In this document: one piece after another, positions 31,981 through 41,660 of the stretch
Numbering within the stretch: the stretch's first letter is position 1
Layout of the letters: each line of letters opens with the position of its first letter
Assembly (NCBI GenBank): GCA_039707465.1
Contig: CM077644.1
Location: forward strand, 84,328,375-84,392,374
Reading direction: 5' to 3'
DNA: 64,000 nucleotides
From: Rhabdophis nuchalis
Lineage: Eukaryota > Chordata > Lepidosauria > Squamata > Natricidae
The notes under the pieces: model-generated
Seen by the model: the letters and a program-made list of their open reading frames with translations, nothing else
What the model was told of the DNA's origin: nothing
Database searches by the model: none
Translations under genes and position numbers: made by a program

Positions 31981-33735
31981 CAGCTGTATGAAAGTGAAAC
32001 CCAAAACCATTGCAAAGATCAAGGAACCGGTGAGTAGACATGGTTCCTTGGAACTTCTCCATATAAAGAGAGGATGGAAGATGACCCACATGTGCTTCAG
32101 ATGTCTGTTCTTCCCCCAAGGAGACCACAGAACATCAGTTTTCCTTGGGTTTGAGCCCCAGGAGAAAACACCTTTAGCCATTTTGCTCACAACTACCTAG
32201 TAATAAAAAATAATATCTTGTAAGTTAGTAAATTTCATTTTCTAATTGTCAGTCCTACTGGGTAAACAAGAGAAGAAACATGATGAGGCGAGCCTAATCT
32301 ATATTGTAAGCCTATGATAACAAAATCTTGCAAATCTGAAAATACAAACTTCCCACCCTCCACTTTTAATTGCCTGCTTCATTAGGGCGGGTCCTTCCTT
32401 AGTTTTTTCTCTGATCTTTAAGTGATTGTGAGCTCCTGCTTCTTTTGTTTCCTAGGCATATTTCTTCTCCTCTTTCCTCAAAGTCACCCAAGCATTCCAT
32501 TACAGTAGTCACTTTCAGAAATTTCTCATTACTTCACAACTACTTCTAAGCTATTAGAGACTTTCAGAATGGCAAGTTTGAAAATGCTGGATAAATCTGT
32601 CTTTCATTCTGAAATTAAGGAACCTTTAATTGTAAGCTTAATAATGTAAAGAAACTAAAAAAAAACCAACAAATACATCTTATAAAGTTATAAACAAACA
32701 AGGATCCAGGTAAAATTGGAACACTGAAACTTTTACAATAAGATTATGGAAATTAATTATAAAATACAAATAGCTTCACATGGAAATAGATCCTGTTTTG
32801 GATTGTATAACATCCACCATAAGTAAAATTAAAAAAAAGGATTTCAAAAGCTGGATGTTAGCGGGAACTAAACAATTTTAGGTAGAGAAAAGTTATACAG
32901 GCCTGCAAGATGGCTATGAGAAAATACTACAGGACAGTTTTGAAAAATGGAATCAGAAAATAGTAGCCACAACATCAACAATATCAGTAATGATGCATAC
33001 TTCTATGGATAGACTATGTCCAAAAGATTGGTATTGAAGAAATGCCAGATTTATAACAAATTTTATCTGAAAAGATAGGTATGGTATTGAAAATGGATTT
33101 ACAACTGACAGGCCAAGAAAATGATTTATAAAAGGATGTTTCAATGACTGGGGTTTTAAAATTTAAAAATGAAATACGAATGAAAACCAAGGGGTATGAT
33201 CTTTTTCCTTGCATTTTTTAAGTCCTCTCTATTTTCTTTTTCTTCTATGAGCTTAGTTTATATTCAATTTTACTATGATATTAACATGTTTATTAAAATT
33301 ATATAAGTAAAGATATATTATAGAATTATTATTAAGAAAACAAGGAAGGCCAGGATTAGTACATCACCCCGATTATGGGTTTACCTGAGGTCAACCACAA
33401 GTTTTGCAAGGATATGCAGATAAGCATTTTAAATGATTGCCCTTACTTGTTGAGAATATTTATCTGGACATTCACTAGTTCAGACATTTGGAGAATGGTC
33501 AAGATATCAGGGGTCATGATACGAAATACATTTAGGTGTCTTTCAAATCCTCTTTGTTGGCATAAAATGACAACCTTCATAGAAGAATCCTTTTTTTGAT
33601 TGGAAGTATACATTAGACAAAGTCATAAAGCCTGGTTTACCAACTACAAGGGCTATCTTATTTTAGCTGCCAAAATGTTGGGAATCAAATATTTACTAGA
33701 AAGAGTAACACTGCACTTATATTTCCATACTCTAC
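31981..33735. other. AT-rich sequence; possible decayed L1 3' end at 32690-33345
   Basis: The texture at 32690-33345, including AATTAATTATAAAATACAAA, suggests an L1 ORF2 terminus and 3' UTR, but no motif is decisive. The rest is unassigned. No exon was found. Confidence 0.25.
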
Positions 33736-33959
33736 TTGATTTATATCAATGAGCAAACCTGAATTTATTCCAGGAAAAACACAGTCACTGGTTGATATCA
33801 TCTGCCACCACTGGCTGAGATAATCATCCGTATGCAGATGACAACCAGTTGTATATGCCTCTGATAGATAATTGCAACTTACATTATATAGGGCTATCAT
33901 TGAAGAATATCCAGAAGCTTCAGCTGGTGCAGAACGCTACCGTGTGAGAGGTTCTGGGT

Positions 33960-34210
33960 ATAGCCAAGGACTCTGGGTTTTGTATTTTATATATCTACTG
34001 AATGAGGAGACTGGACTCCAATAGAGGCAACTAAGTTTATTTACTTCAGTATAACTAAGAACAATGCTCCTCCGTCTGACAGCTATTTATACTAATCTTG
34101 TCAGACGGAGGACCAATCAACGAGAAGAAAAAGTCCTGCCAAACGCCGGCGGGCGCTGTCCAATAACCACGCTTCCTGAAGGGCTTGACAGGCACTGGTA
34201 AGCTTCCTGA
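33960..34210. other. Unassigned insertion with a 14-bp inverted repeat
   Basis: This block lies within the old LINE. TCCTCCGTCTGACA at 34068-34081 and its exact complement at 34099-34112 form a stem with a 17-base loop that contains TATTTATA. Such hairpins occur in LTR R regions, but no LTR termini were found. Confidence 0.35.
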
Positions 34211-34212
34211 GT

Positions 34213-34517
34213 ACATTGCACTGTGCTCCTGGCATTACTGCTGGTTCGGTGAACACAAACATTTTGTAATGCTCTGCACGTGTGCGCATATGCACAAAAA
34301 ATGTCTGTGCATGTGTAAAACATTTAAAAAGAAAAAAAAATGTGTGCAATTACAATTGTTCTGCACATGTGCAGAACCAAAAATCAAGATGGCGGCCCCA
34401 CAGAGAATCGGTTTGGGGCCATGGCAGGCTTAGGTCGCTGCTGGTTCCAGTGATCCAGGCCACCAAAACACTATCGGTTCAGCTGAACCAGTCCGAACCA
34501 GTAGGAATCCACTCTGC
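34213..34517. mobile_element. hAT miniature element, GGTTCG family, copy 1
   Basis: The right end GAACCAGTAGGAATCCACTCTG and the decayed left end (CTCCTGGCATTACTGCTGGT) correspond to the element at 54344-54592. The interior shares TTCTGCACATGTGCAGAACC and AAAATCAAGATGGCGG. The target duplication is no longer readable. The plus- and minus-strand frames at 34101-34575 are products of this element. Confidence 0.65.
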
Positions 34518-34630
34518 AAGAACTGTACATACAACACATTTGCTGGTTGCTGGTTTGTTTCTGGATCCAATTTAAATCTTTTCCTGGCATGGAATCAGGT
34601 TGCCTGAGAAACAATCTTGTCTCTTTACAT

Positions 34631-34768
34631 CAGGGCTGTCAAACTACAGGGCCATGGGCCAGATACATCACATAGTAGCCATGCCCATACCCGATTTAGT
34701 GAGGGGGGGGGGGAAACTCCCGACATGTCACGTGATGCCGCCATGATGATGTGAATTTGACACTCCTG
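34631..34768. mobile_element. hAT miniature element, TGTCAAAC family, copy 1 (138 bp)
   Basis: Ends CAGGGCTGTCAAACTACAGG and GAATTTGACACTCCTG are inverted. Flanking octamers CTTTACAT (34623-34630) and CATTATAT (34769-34776) match at 6 of 8 bases. It shares its ends with 37724-37852. Confidence 0.75.
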
Positions 34769-35192
34769 CATTATATCAATCCATCCTGCCCAAATTGGCA
34801 GAGATGGTATGTTACAGGCTTCGGTGGTTAAAGGATTCCAACTGGCAGGTCTTTTCTGCCTTGTTCCCACTCTATGGAAAATCTTGCCTCCAGAAGTGAT
34901 GTTTCCTGGTCTTCCAAAAGAGTGTGAAGAACTGGCTCTCCCAACTCACATGGGGACCAAAGAGCACTGTACAACCTTGGGTGTAGTTAGTGCTCTGAAT
35001 ATGTTTCCTATGCTTTTCAAATTATCTTTTATCCATGCTTTTATCTGTCATTTGATTTCAATTCTGTTTTAACTATCTTTTATATAGTTTAATTTTTACT
35101 TTTTACCTATAAACCTCCCAGAATAATTCAGAGAGTGAGATGGATGGCGCATAAATTTGATCGATAAAATAAATAAATGAATAAATAAACCC

Positions 35193-36478
35193 TATTATTT
35201 AGCTATAACACTTCCCCTTACAAAACATCAAGCATGCAAGGAAAGTATAGCTATTTTGTATTACAATGCTTGTTTGTGTTGAAGGACATTTAATAGCAAA
35301 GAAGAACTAGAAAATGTCTTTATGTTATTAGTATATCCATGCTTGGAAAACAACATGTTATTGACCAATATAAAATGGGCCTGGGTCTAGAGATAGAGTA
35401 GTTTATGTTCCATAGATTAAATTAACTTTATCCATTCAACATGGATGGGTTGTTTAATTAGATTGCATCATACTTTTCAATTAGGTTTTCAGGGATGGGA
35501 GGCATTGCATTAGCTACTGGAAGATTTTGATCTCTGCAATTTCGATATACAAAATGACACTTTCTTAAGCATTAAATACTTTAAAATTCAGTATGCAAGA
35601 TACTTTTTATTTGTGAAATTACAATACTAAATATGGATGGAATTATTGATGGCTGTGCTAATGCTTCAGAGCTGTTTTTGAAATGTTATTGTTGTTTTGA
35701 TTGTAATTACTCTAACACATTATTAAAAGAAGAGTTAGAAACAGCAAATTAAGCAGTTTAAAACAATTAGAGTCTGTTAGCACTGACTTAAAATGTAAGT
35801 GGAGATCTAGAAGTTTTTAATTGCTTTGCCAAAGAAATTCTTTTTTGCTTTTAATCTTTTAAAATAAATCGGCTAAACAATAATTATGTCCCCTTTTATT
35901 ATACTTTTTTTAATTTTTTGCCTGTTTCAATGGAAGATGAAGGAATCAAAGGCTCCTGGTACTTATAATCTATGATTTTAGCCAAATGTGTCTGCTTAAG
36001 TTGGTCTTTTGATCATAGATAATTGCTCTGCCAACTATCCAACCTTCATGCCAAGTGTAATATAGAATAACCTTTAAATATTGATTTGCTCAATATTTGC
36101 TCAAAGTATTTCTTAAAATTGAAATATATATTAGAACACATAGTATTCTCTGTATGTTTTTGGCATCTTGCCTTTTCCAGGGTCAAAAAGATCTGATTCC
36201 ATATATTGTAGTTAGTTTAGCCTGGGCATGTTGTTTCAAACATTAATTTGAACCGTGTGTTCCTCCTTAGTTTGCTGAGCAAAATACAGATCAAACACTC
36301 TTTTTTTTTTTCATAGAGTCATTCTGATGGTTATTTCCGGAGTTAGAATAACTGTCTTGGCCAGTAAAATAAAAAGTGCTAGCAAAGTAAACATTAAGAG
36401 AGTCATGGATGAAGAGAGCATCTTTAACAATCACAAACCATCTAAGTGATTAACTTCATCCTGTAATTTGGCACAGAG
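35193..36478. other. Unique AT-rich stretch, nothing recognised
   Basis: A poly-T run lies at 36301-36312. No repeat or exon identified. Confidence 0.45.
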
Positions 36479-36491
36479 TAAGGTTAACAGT
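36479..36491. repeat. Target-site duplication of Sauria SINE copy 2 (left)
   Basis: TAAGGTTAACAGT is repeated exactly at 36847-36859. Confidence 0.9.
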
Positions 36492-36846
36492 TCAAGAGGC
36501 CCAGTGGCCCAGTGGCTAAGACACTGAGCTTGCTGATCAAAAAGGTTGTCAGTTTGGCAGTTCGAATCCCTAGCGCCACATAACAGAGTGAGCTCCCATT
36601 ACTTGTACCAGCTTCTGCCAACCTAGCAGTTCAAAAGCATGTAAAAAATGCAAGTAGAAAAATAGGAGCCACCTTTGGTGGGAAGGTAACAGCGTTCCAT
36701 GTGCCTTTGGCATTTAGTCATGCCGGCCACATGACCACAGAGACATCTTCAGACAGTGCTGGCTCTTTGGCTTCGAAACAGAGATAAATACTGCGCCCTA
36801 GAGTCAGGAATGACTAGCACATATGTGCAAGGGAAACCTTTTCCTT
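36492..36846 (+). mobile_element. Sauria-type SINE, copy 2
   Basis: Head CCCAGTGGCTAAGACACTGA and GGCAGTTCGAATCCCTAGC (B-box) start the element. The centre has CAGCTTCTGCCAACCTAGCA and GAGCCACCTTTGGTGGGAAG. It ends GGGAAACCTTTTCCTT. Exact 13-bp duplications at both ends show a target-primed insertion. It is less decayed at the B-box than copy 1 (25384-25735). Confidence 0.93.
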
Positions 36847-36859
36847 TAAGGTTAACAGT
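36847..36859. repeat. Target-site duplication of Sauria SINE copy 2 (right)
   Basis: Exact copy of 36479-36491, immediately after the SINE tail. Confidence 0.9.
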
Positions 36860-37524
36860 CTTGTCTCTTCATTTCCTTTACTTTCAATGTATCTGTCATA
36901 TGACACTGGCAAAACAAGTGTGTAACAATAAAAGTGAATGGCAAATAAAAAAGAAGAAAGAGCCATTTCAAATAATATCAAGGAATTAAGCCTGGGATGA
37001 AAATGCTACTGACATTTCAGAATTTTGATTAAGTTGCCAGACATACAATGACTTCAGATGATGTTGATAATTGTAGGAAGTAAAAATCAGGACTTGAGAT
37101 GTTTGGGAACTTTACATTATTATGATTAAATAATACTGTCTCTTTTCTTAAAATCATTCAATTAATAAGGCATGATTCTTTGTTGGATTGCTCCTGAATC
37201 AGGAAGGGACTCAAGAGTTAGGAGTGCAATTTATTTGAACAGAAATCAGAAGGGATGCTATTTTCATATTTCCATTATATTTCTCTGCGCAGAATAAAAT
37301 AAAATAAAATGTCTTAACTCAGAACAGTCTACCTCATGTACAGATTGAATAGGGACTTCTGTAATTCCCTACTAAAATGATTTCAGAATTTACCTTCCAT
37401 AGAGAAATTTCTCTTCCAAAATATGCAGCCTCTATTCTTTTGGAAGGAATTATCATCTGAACAACCGGGCGAATACTGTTTGGAATTGCTTCTGTTCCTC
37501 CTAGAATCTGAATGAGTATTTTTG
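36860..37524. other. AT-rich sequence, nothing recognised
   Basis: A short AAAAT repeat lies at 37291-37311. No gene seen. Confidence 0.4.
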
Positions 37525-37915
37525 GTATCTATTATCTAATCCTCTGCAAATGACAAATGTAATTATGGCCATGTTCAAGATTACACTTGGAAAATTGCAT
37601 CCAGTTTTGGTGGCCATGATATACAAAAAGATGTTGAGATTCTAGAAAGAGTGCAGAACTAATGCAAAGGCTTGCCTCCAGAAGTTGCAGGTGCTTCAAG
37701 AGATTGGGCAGCCATTGTTTGAAAAGGGGTGTCAAAACTCACTGCATCACATTGCCATCACATGACATCTCACAATGTTTTTCCCATTCATGGAGCTGGC
37801 ATGGCCGGTACATGACACATCTGGCCCACGGGCAGCCAGTTTGACACCCCTGGTTTAGGGTTAGGGGTTGGACTAGAAGACCTCCAAAGTCTCTTCCAAC
37901 TCTGTTATTCTATTG
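37525..37915 (+). mobile_element. CR1 LINE 3' part carrying hAT insertions
   Basis: GCATCCAGTTTTGGTGGCC, then AGATGTTGAGATTCTAGAAAG and GTGCAGAACTAATGCAAAGG, is the conserved C-terminal region of amniote CR1. After the hAT element at 37724-37852 it continues GGTTGGACTAGAAGACCTCC, then TCTCTTCCAACTCTGTTATT and CTATTG, the CR1 3' terminus. A second hAT element (37916) sits within this terminus. Confidence 0.8.
37724..37852. mobile_element. hAT miniature element, TGTCAAAC family, copy 2
   Basis: Ends AAGGGGTGTCAAAACTCA and CCAGTTTGACACCCCTG are inverted. The interior has CATGGCCGGTACATGACACA and CTGGCCCACGGGCAGCC. No exact 8-bp duplication remains. It splits a CR1 copy. Confidence 0.75.
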
Positions 37916-38252
37916 CAGTGCTTCTCAATTATTTTCTGTCATGCCCCCCCTAGGAAGAAGAAAACATTTCGCGCCCCCCGCGCGACTGTAAATAGTATCA
38001 TTTGTCTATAAAATTGTTATAAGTACACCTCTGCATAACACTGTATCCTTATTAACGTATAAGAGAATAAAAAAAGAAAGAAATGTGGATCAATTTACAA
38101 CAAAGAATAGCTTTATTAACTGTAGCAGAAAAGATTTAAAGTGCATTAGAAATTTAAAAAAAATTAAATCCTTTGCCGAGGTCAAACGCGCCCCCCTTTA
38201 CGGAGCCTTGCGCCCCCCCTGGGGGGCCCGCCCCACTATTTGAGAAGCACTG
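37916..38252. mobile_element. hAT miniature element with CGCGCCCCCC arms (337 bp)
   Basis: Ends CAGTGCTTCTCAATTATTTT and TATTTGAGAAGCACTG are inverted. Exact duplications TTCTATTG occur at 37908-37915 and 38253-38260. Sub-terminal C-rich blocks (ATGCCCCCCC, GCGCCCCCCGCGC on one side, CGCCCCCC on the other) flank an AT-rich centre. It inserted in the CR1 tail. No transposase is encoded. Confidence 0.92.
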
Positions 38253-38617
38253 TTCTATTGGAAGAAACGCAAGCTGTGGAGATTTTTAGTTAGGTTTTTA
38301 GGTCGGGTTTTAAGGGGTTCAAGGGAGGCGGGTGGGTCCATTTGCGTTGGCTTAACTAGGCAGAGTAGTCGACCAGCTGACAATGGCAGAAGTAAGGGTA
38401 GAGGGTCTGACGTACAGAGGGGGGCAAAGGTTGATCCCACAGAGGGCCTTTCCATCAAAACGGTCCAGGGGAGAGGCAGGTATGACGGGAGCCGGGGGTC
38501 GTATCAAGTTTTGGGGGTGGGCATACCCGCTATTTAAGAGCGGTCGCCCGCCCCGACCCCCTGGGCTCCTCCCGCAACCTAGGAGGTAAGGAGTTATGGA
38601 GCCCAGGCCCTAAGCTG

Positions 38618-39751
38618 ATGCTGTGCAATGCCAGGTCCGTGGTAAACAAAGCCCCCCTCATATACGATCTAATTTCAGAGGGGGACGCGGACCTGGTGGG
38701 TATTACGGAAATCTGGTTGGGGCACGAGGGAGGTGTTCCCCTCGGTGAGATGTGCCCACCAGGTTACCTGGCACTTCATCGGCCAAGGGCCCAGGGTAGG
38801 AGTGGGGGAGTGACGGTTATTATTAATATTATTATTATTCAGCCAAGGGAGGCCACTGTGCCTCAGGTAGTCGGGTGTGAATTCCTGTATGTGAAGTGGG
38901 GACTTGGGAGGCAGTTGGGCCTGCTGGTTCTGTACCTGGCTCCCCGCTACATGTCAGCGGCCCTGCCCGAGCTCCTCGAGGCGATCGCTGAGGTGGCGGT
39001 TGGCACCCCCAGGCTTTTAGTCATGGGGGACTTCAACCTGCCATCGGTAGGCGATTCATCTGAGGTGGCTCGGGAGTTCATGGCCTCCATGATGGCCATG
39101 GACCTGACCCAAGTAATTCAAGGTCCCACACATACAGGTGGAAACACACTAGACCTGATTTTTGCCTCTGGCCAGTGGTTGAGTGATCTAGGAGAATGGG
39201 AATTAGTCATCGAACCCCTGTCATGGTCAGATCACTCTCTCCTTCGGCTGGACTTTCTGACCGCTACACCCCACCGTGGGGAGGTGGAGCCTGAGTTTCC
39301 TAGATGGTTCCACCCCAGGCACCTGATGGACCCTAAGAGGTTCCAGACAGAGCTTGGGCCTATACCTGTAACCCTCACCCACGACTCAACCGAGGGCTTA
39401 GTGGCCGCATGGAATTGTGTGGCCGCGGGGGCCTTGGACCGGGTCATGCCCTTGCGGCCTCTCACACGGTGCCGATCCACCCTTGCCCCTTGGTTCTCTG
39501 AGGAGTTGAGGGTGATGAAGCACTGCAACAGACACCTAGAGAGCAGGTGGAGGTCCACTCCCTCCGAATCCGACCGAACACTGGTGAGGTCCTATTTAAG
39601 GACTTATCTAGTGGCAATAAGAGTGGCAAAACATAGCCATCTTGCCACTCTTATTGCGTCCACAGATAACCGCCCTGCCACCCTGTTTAGAGTGACCCGC
39701 TCCCTTGGGACCGCGGGAAGCTCCCTTACAGGGCAGAGCAGAGCAGTTTGA
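38618..39751 (+). pseudogene. L2 endonuclease (APE-type) and linker
   Basis: An apurinic-endonuclease-like domain that would nick the target DNA to prime reverse transcription. The catalytic motifs are all visible: N in MLCNARSVVNKAPLIYDLI, E in GITEIWLGHE, D and N in LVMGDFNLPS (about 39021-39045), D and H in SWSDHSLLRL (39227-39235), and the GNTLDLIFASGQ strand. The linker carries RSTLAPWFSEELRVMKHCNR and YLRTYLVAIRVAKHSHLATL. The frame then runs into a shift after the RVTRSLGTAGS segment at about 39710. The domain itself appears intact, although the whole protein is not. Confidence 0.85.
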
Positions 39752-40359
39752 AAGTTATCTGCAGGATAAAATCGCTCGGATCCGGGACGACTTGGCCTCC
39801 AACCCGATAGATCTGGGCGGACCGTCCGAGGCAGGTCTTGAGACCGTTTTATGGGACGAGTTCGACTTTGTTACTTCCAAAGACATGGACAGGTTGCCGA
39901 GGCGACTGAATACCACCACATGTTTATTGGACCCGTGTCCTTCTGGCTGGTACTGGCCTCCTGGGAGGTGACACGAGGCTGGCTCCAGGAAGTAGTGAAT
40001 GCTTCCTTGAGTGAGGGGTTCTTGCCGACCGCCTTGAAAGAGGCGGTGGTGAGACCCCTCCTCAAGAAGCCTTCCCTGGACCCAGCATTGCAATCTAATT
40101 ATTGTCCGGTCTCCAACCTTCACTTTTGGCGAAGGTTGTTGAGAGTGTGGTGGCACAACAGTTCCCTCGACATCTGGAGGAAACTGCTTATCTAGACCCA
40201 CGCCAATCCGGCTTCCGCATCGGGCACAGCACCGAGACGGCATTGGTCGCATTGGTGGATGATCTCTGGAGGACCAGAGATAGAGGTTATTCCTCTATTC
40301 TGGTCCTGTTAGATCTCTCAGCGGCTTTCGAAACCATCGACCATGGTATCCTATTGTGA
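39705..40359 (+). pseudogene. L2 linker and N-terminal RT, frameshifted
   Basis: Three short frames (39705-39971, 39851-40195 and 40102-40359) cover the segment between endonuclease and RT. The last has [19 protein letters not shown] and [17 protein letters not shown], the RT motif holding the first catalytic aspartate. It ends in TGA at 40357-40359, directly before an Arg-Leu-Glu-Gly context, as expected from a CGA to TGA change at a CpG. Confidence 0.8.
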
Positions 40360-40371
40360 CGGCTGGAGGGG

Positions 40372-41487
40372 TTGGGATTAGGAGGCACTGTATTACAGTG
40401 GTTCTCTTCCTACCTCTCCGGCCGTTCGCAATTTGTGTTGATGGGAGCGCAGAGGTCGACGGCAAGGCCCCTGACTTCTGGGGTGCCTCAAGGATCGATC
40501 CTCTCCCCCCTCCTATTCAACATTTATATGAAGCCGCTGGGTGAGATCATCCGTGGTTGTGGGGTAGAGTGCCACCTGTACGCTGATGATACTCAGCAGT
40601 ACATATCTACCCCCAACCACCCCAACGATGCCGTCGAAGTTATGTCCCGGTGTTTGGAGGCCATGCGGCTCTGGATTGGAAGTAACAAACTTCGGCTCAA
40701 CCCGTCCAAGACCGAGTGGCTGTGGTTTCTGGCGCCTCGGCATAGCCAGCTTATTCCATCGCTGGTTATCGGGGGCGAATCACTGGCCCCTGTGGAAAGG
40801 GCTCACAACCTTGGCGTCCTCCTGGATTCGCGGCTGTCCCTGGATGACCATGTGGCGGCCGTGACCAGGGGGGCATTTTACCAGGTCCACCTGGTACGCC
40901 AGTTGCATCCCTTTCTTGACCGAGACGCCCTCCGCACTGTCACTCAAGCACTCGTGACGTCTAGCCTGGACTATTGTAACGCTCTCTACATGGGGCTCCC
41001 CTTGAAGTGCACCCGGAGGCTCCAGTTGGTGCAGAATGCGGCCGCGCGGGGGATCCTGGGAGCTTCTTGTTATTCCCACATAACACCGCTCCTGCGCGAG
41101 CTGCACTGGCTACCGGTAGTCTTCCGGGTGCGCTTCAAGGTGCTAGTTACCATCTTCAAATCGCTCCATGGCTCGGGTCCTAGCTACTTACGGGACCATC
41201 TCCTGCCATATATCTCTCTGTGGCCTATATGCTCCCACAGAGAGGGCCTACTGAGGGTACCGACCGCCAGTCAATGCCGGCTAGCGGTGCCCAGGGGTAG
41301 GGCCTTCTCTGTGGCAGGGCCGGCCCTCTGGAACGACCTGCCCCCCGAACTTTGCACTATCACGGACCTTCCCCTCTTTCTCCGTTCACTCAAGACTTAC
41401 TTTTTCAGCAAGCTGGTCTTGCTCAACACTGAGATCGGATTGTTGTATAGCTCCTGCCGCATTCGCAAATGGACGTTGGGTTTTTAG
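40372..41487 (+). pseudogene. L2 reverse transcriptase palm, thumb and C-terminus
   Basis: A 371-residue open frame. Motifs in order are SYLSGRSQFV, SGVPQGSILSPLLFNIYM, YADDTQQY (YADD at 40579-40590), NKLRLNPSKTEWLWF, LGVLLDSRLSLDDHV, SSLDYCNALYMGLPL, LHWLPVVFRVRFKVLVTIFK and LWNDLPPELCTITDL. These are the RT active site and the L2-type C-terminal region. The frame lacks the fingers and first catalytic motif, which lie before the upstream stop, so it would not be active alone. The natural stop lies before the 3' UTR. Confidence 0.88.
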
Positions 41488-41660
41488 TGGGAATTTTAGC
41501 ACAGCTCTTTAATTTAATTCTTTTTATCTATATTTATTGTATTATATTTTATTTATTGGCTTTTAGTTTCCTGTGCACCGCCCTGAGTCCGTTCCGACGG
41601 AGGAGGCGTGGTATATAAATCGAATTAAATAAATAAATTAAATAAATAAATAATAGTAAA

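Larger units (their letters stand above)
33736..35192 (+). pseudogene. Old L2/CR1-like LINE, interrupted by hAT elements
   Basis: A translation near 33825-33865 reads YADDNQLYM, the RT catalytic motif. 33885-33950 gives LSLKNIQKLQLVQNATV, aligned to the later LQLVQNAAAR motif, so about 300 bp between them are deleted. After 34800 the frame at 34809-35072 gives FCLVPTLWKILPPEV, matching AFSVAGPALWNDLPPEL of intact copies. The 3' end (35120-35190) is AACCTCCCAGAATAATTCAG with an AAATAAAT tail. Two hAT elements and an unassigned block lie inside. The copy has no coding capacity. Confidence 0.65.
38277..41660 (+). mobile_element. L2-clade LINE, nearly full length, plus strand
   Basis: Order: a 5' UTR (38277-38617, matching the complement of 53530-53870), endonuclease (38618-39350), linker, reverse transcriptase (40102-41487), 3' UTR with CACCGCCCTGAGTCC (41576-41590) and an AAAT tail (41625-41660). 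It is the longest copy in the window. Frameshifts near 39710, 39960 and 40130 and an in-frame TGA at 40357-40359 make it inactive. Clade assignment as L2 rests on the endonuclease and RT motifs. A CR1-group label is also defensible. Confidence 0.85.

Noticed and set aside
32690..33345. L1 ORF2 3' end
   Set aside because: Resemblance is only in texture. No motif could be verified, so it is mentioned in the gap entry and not called as a feature.
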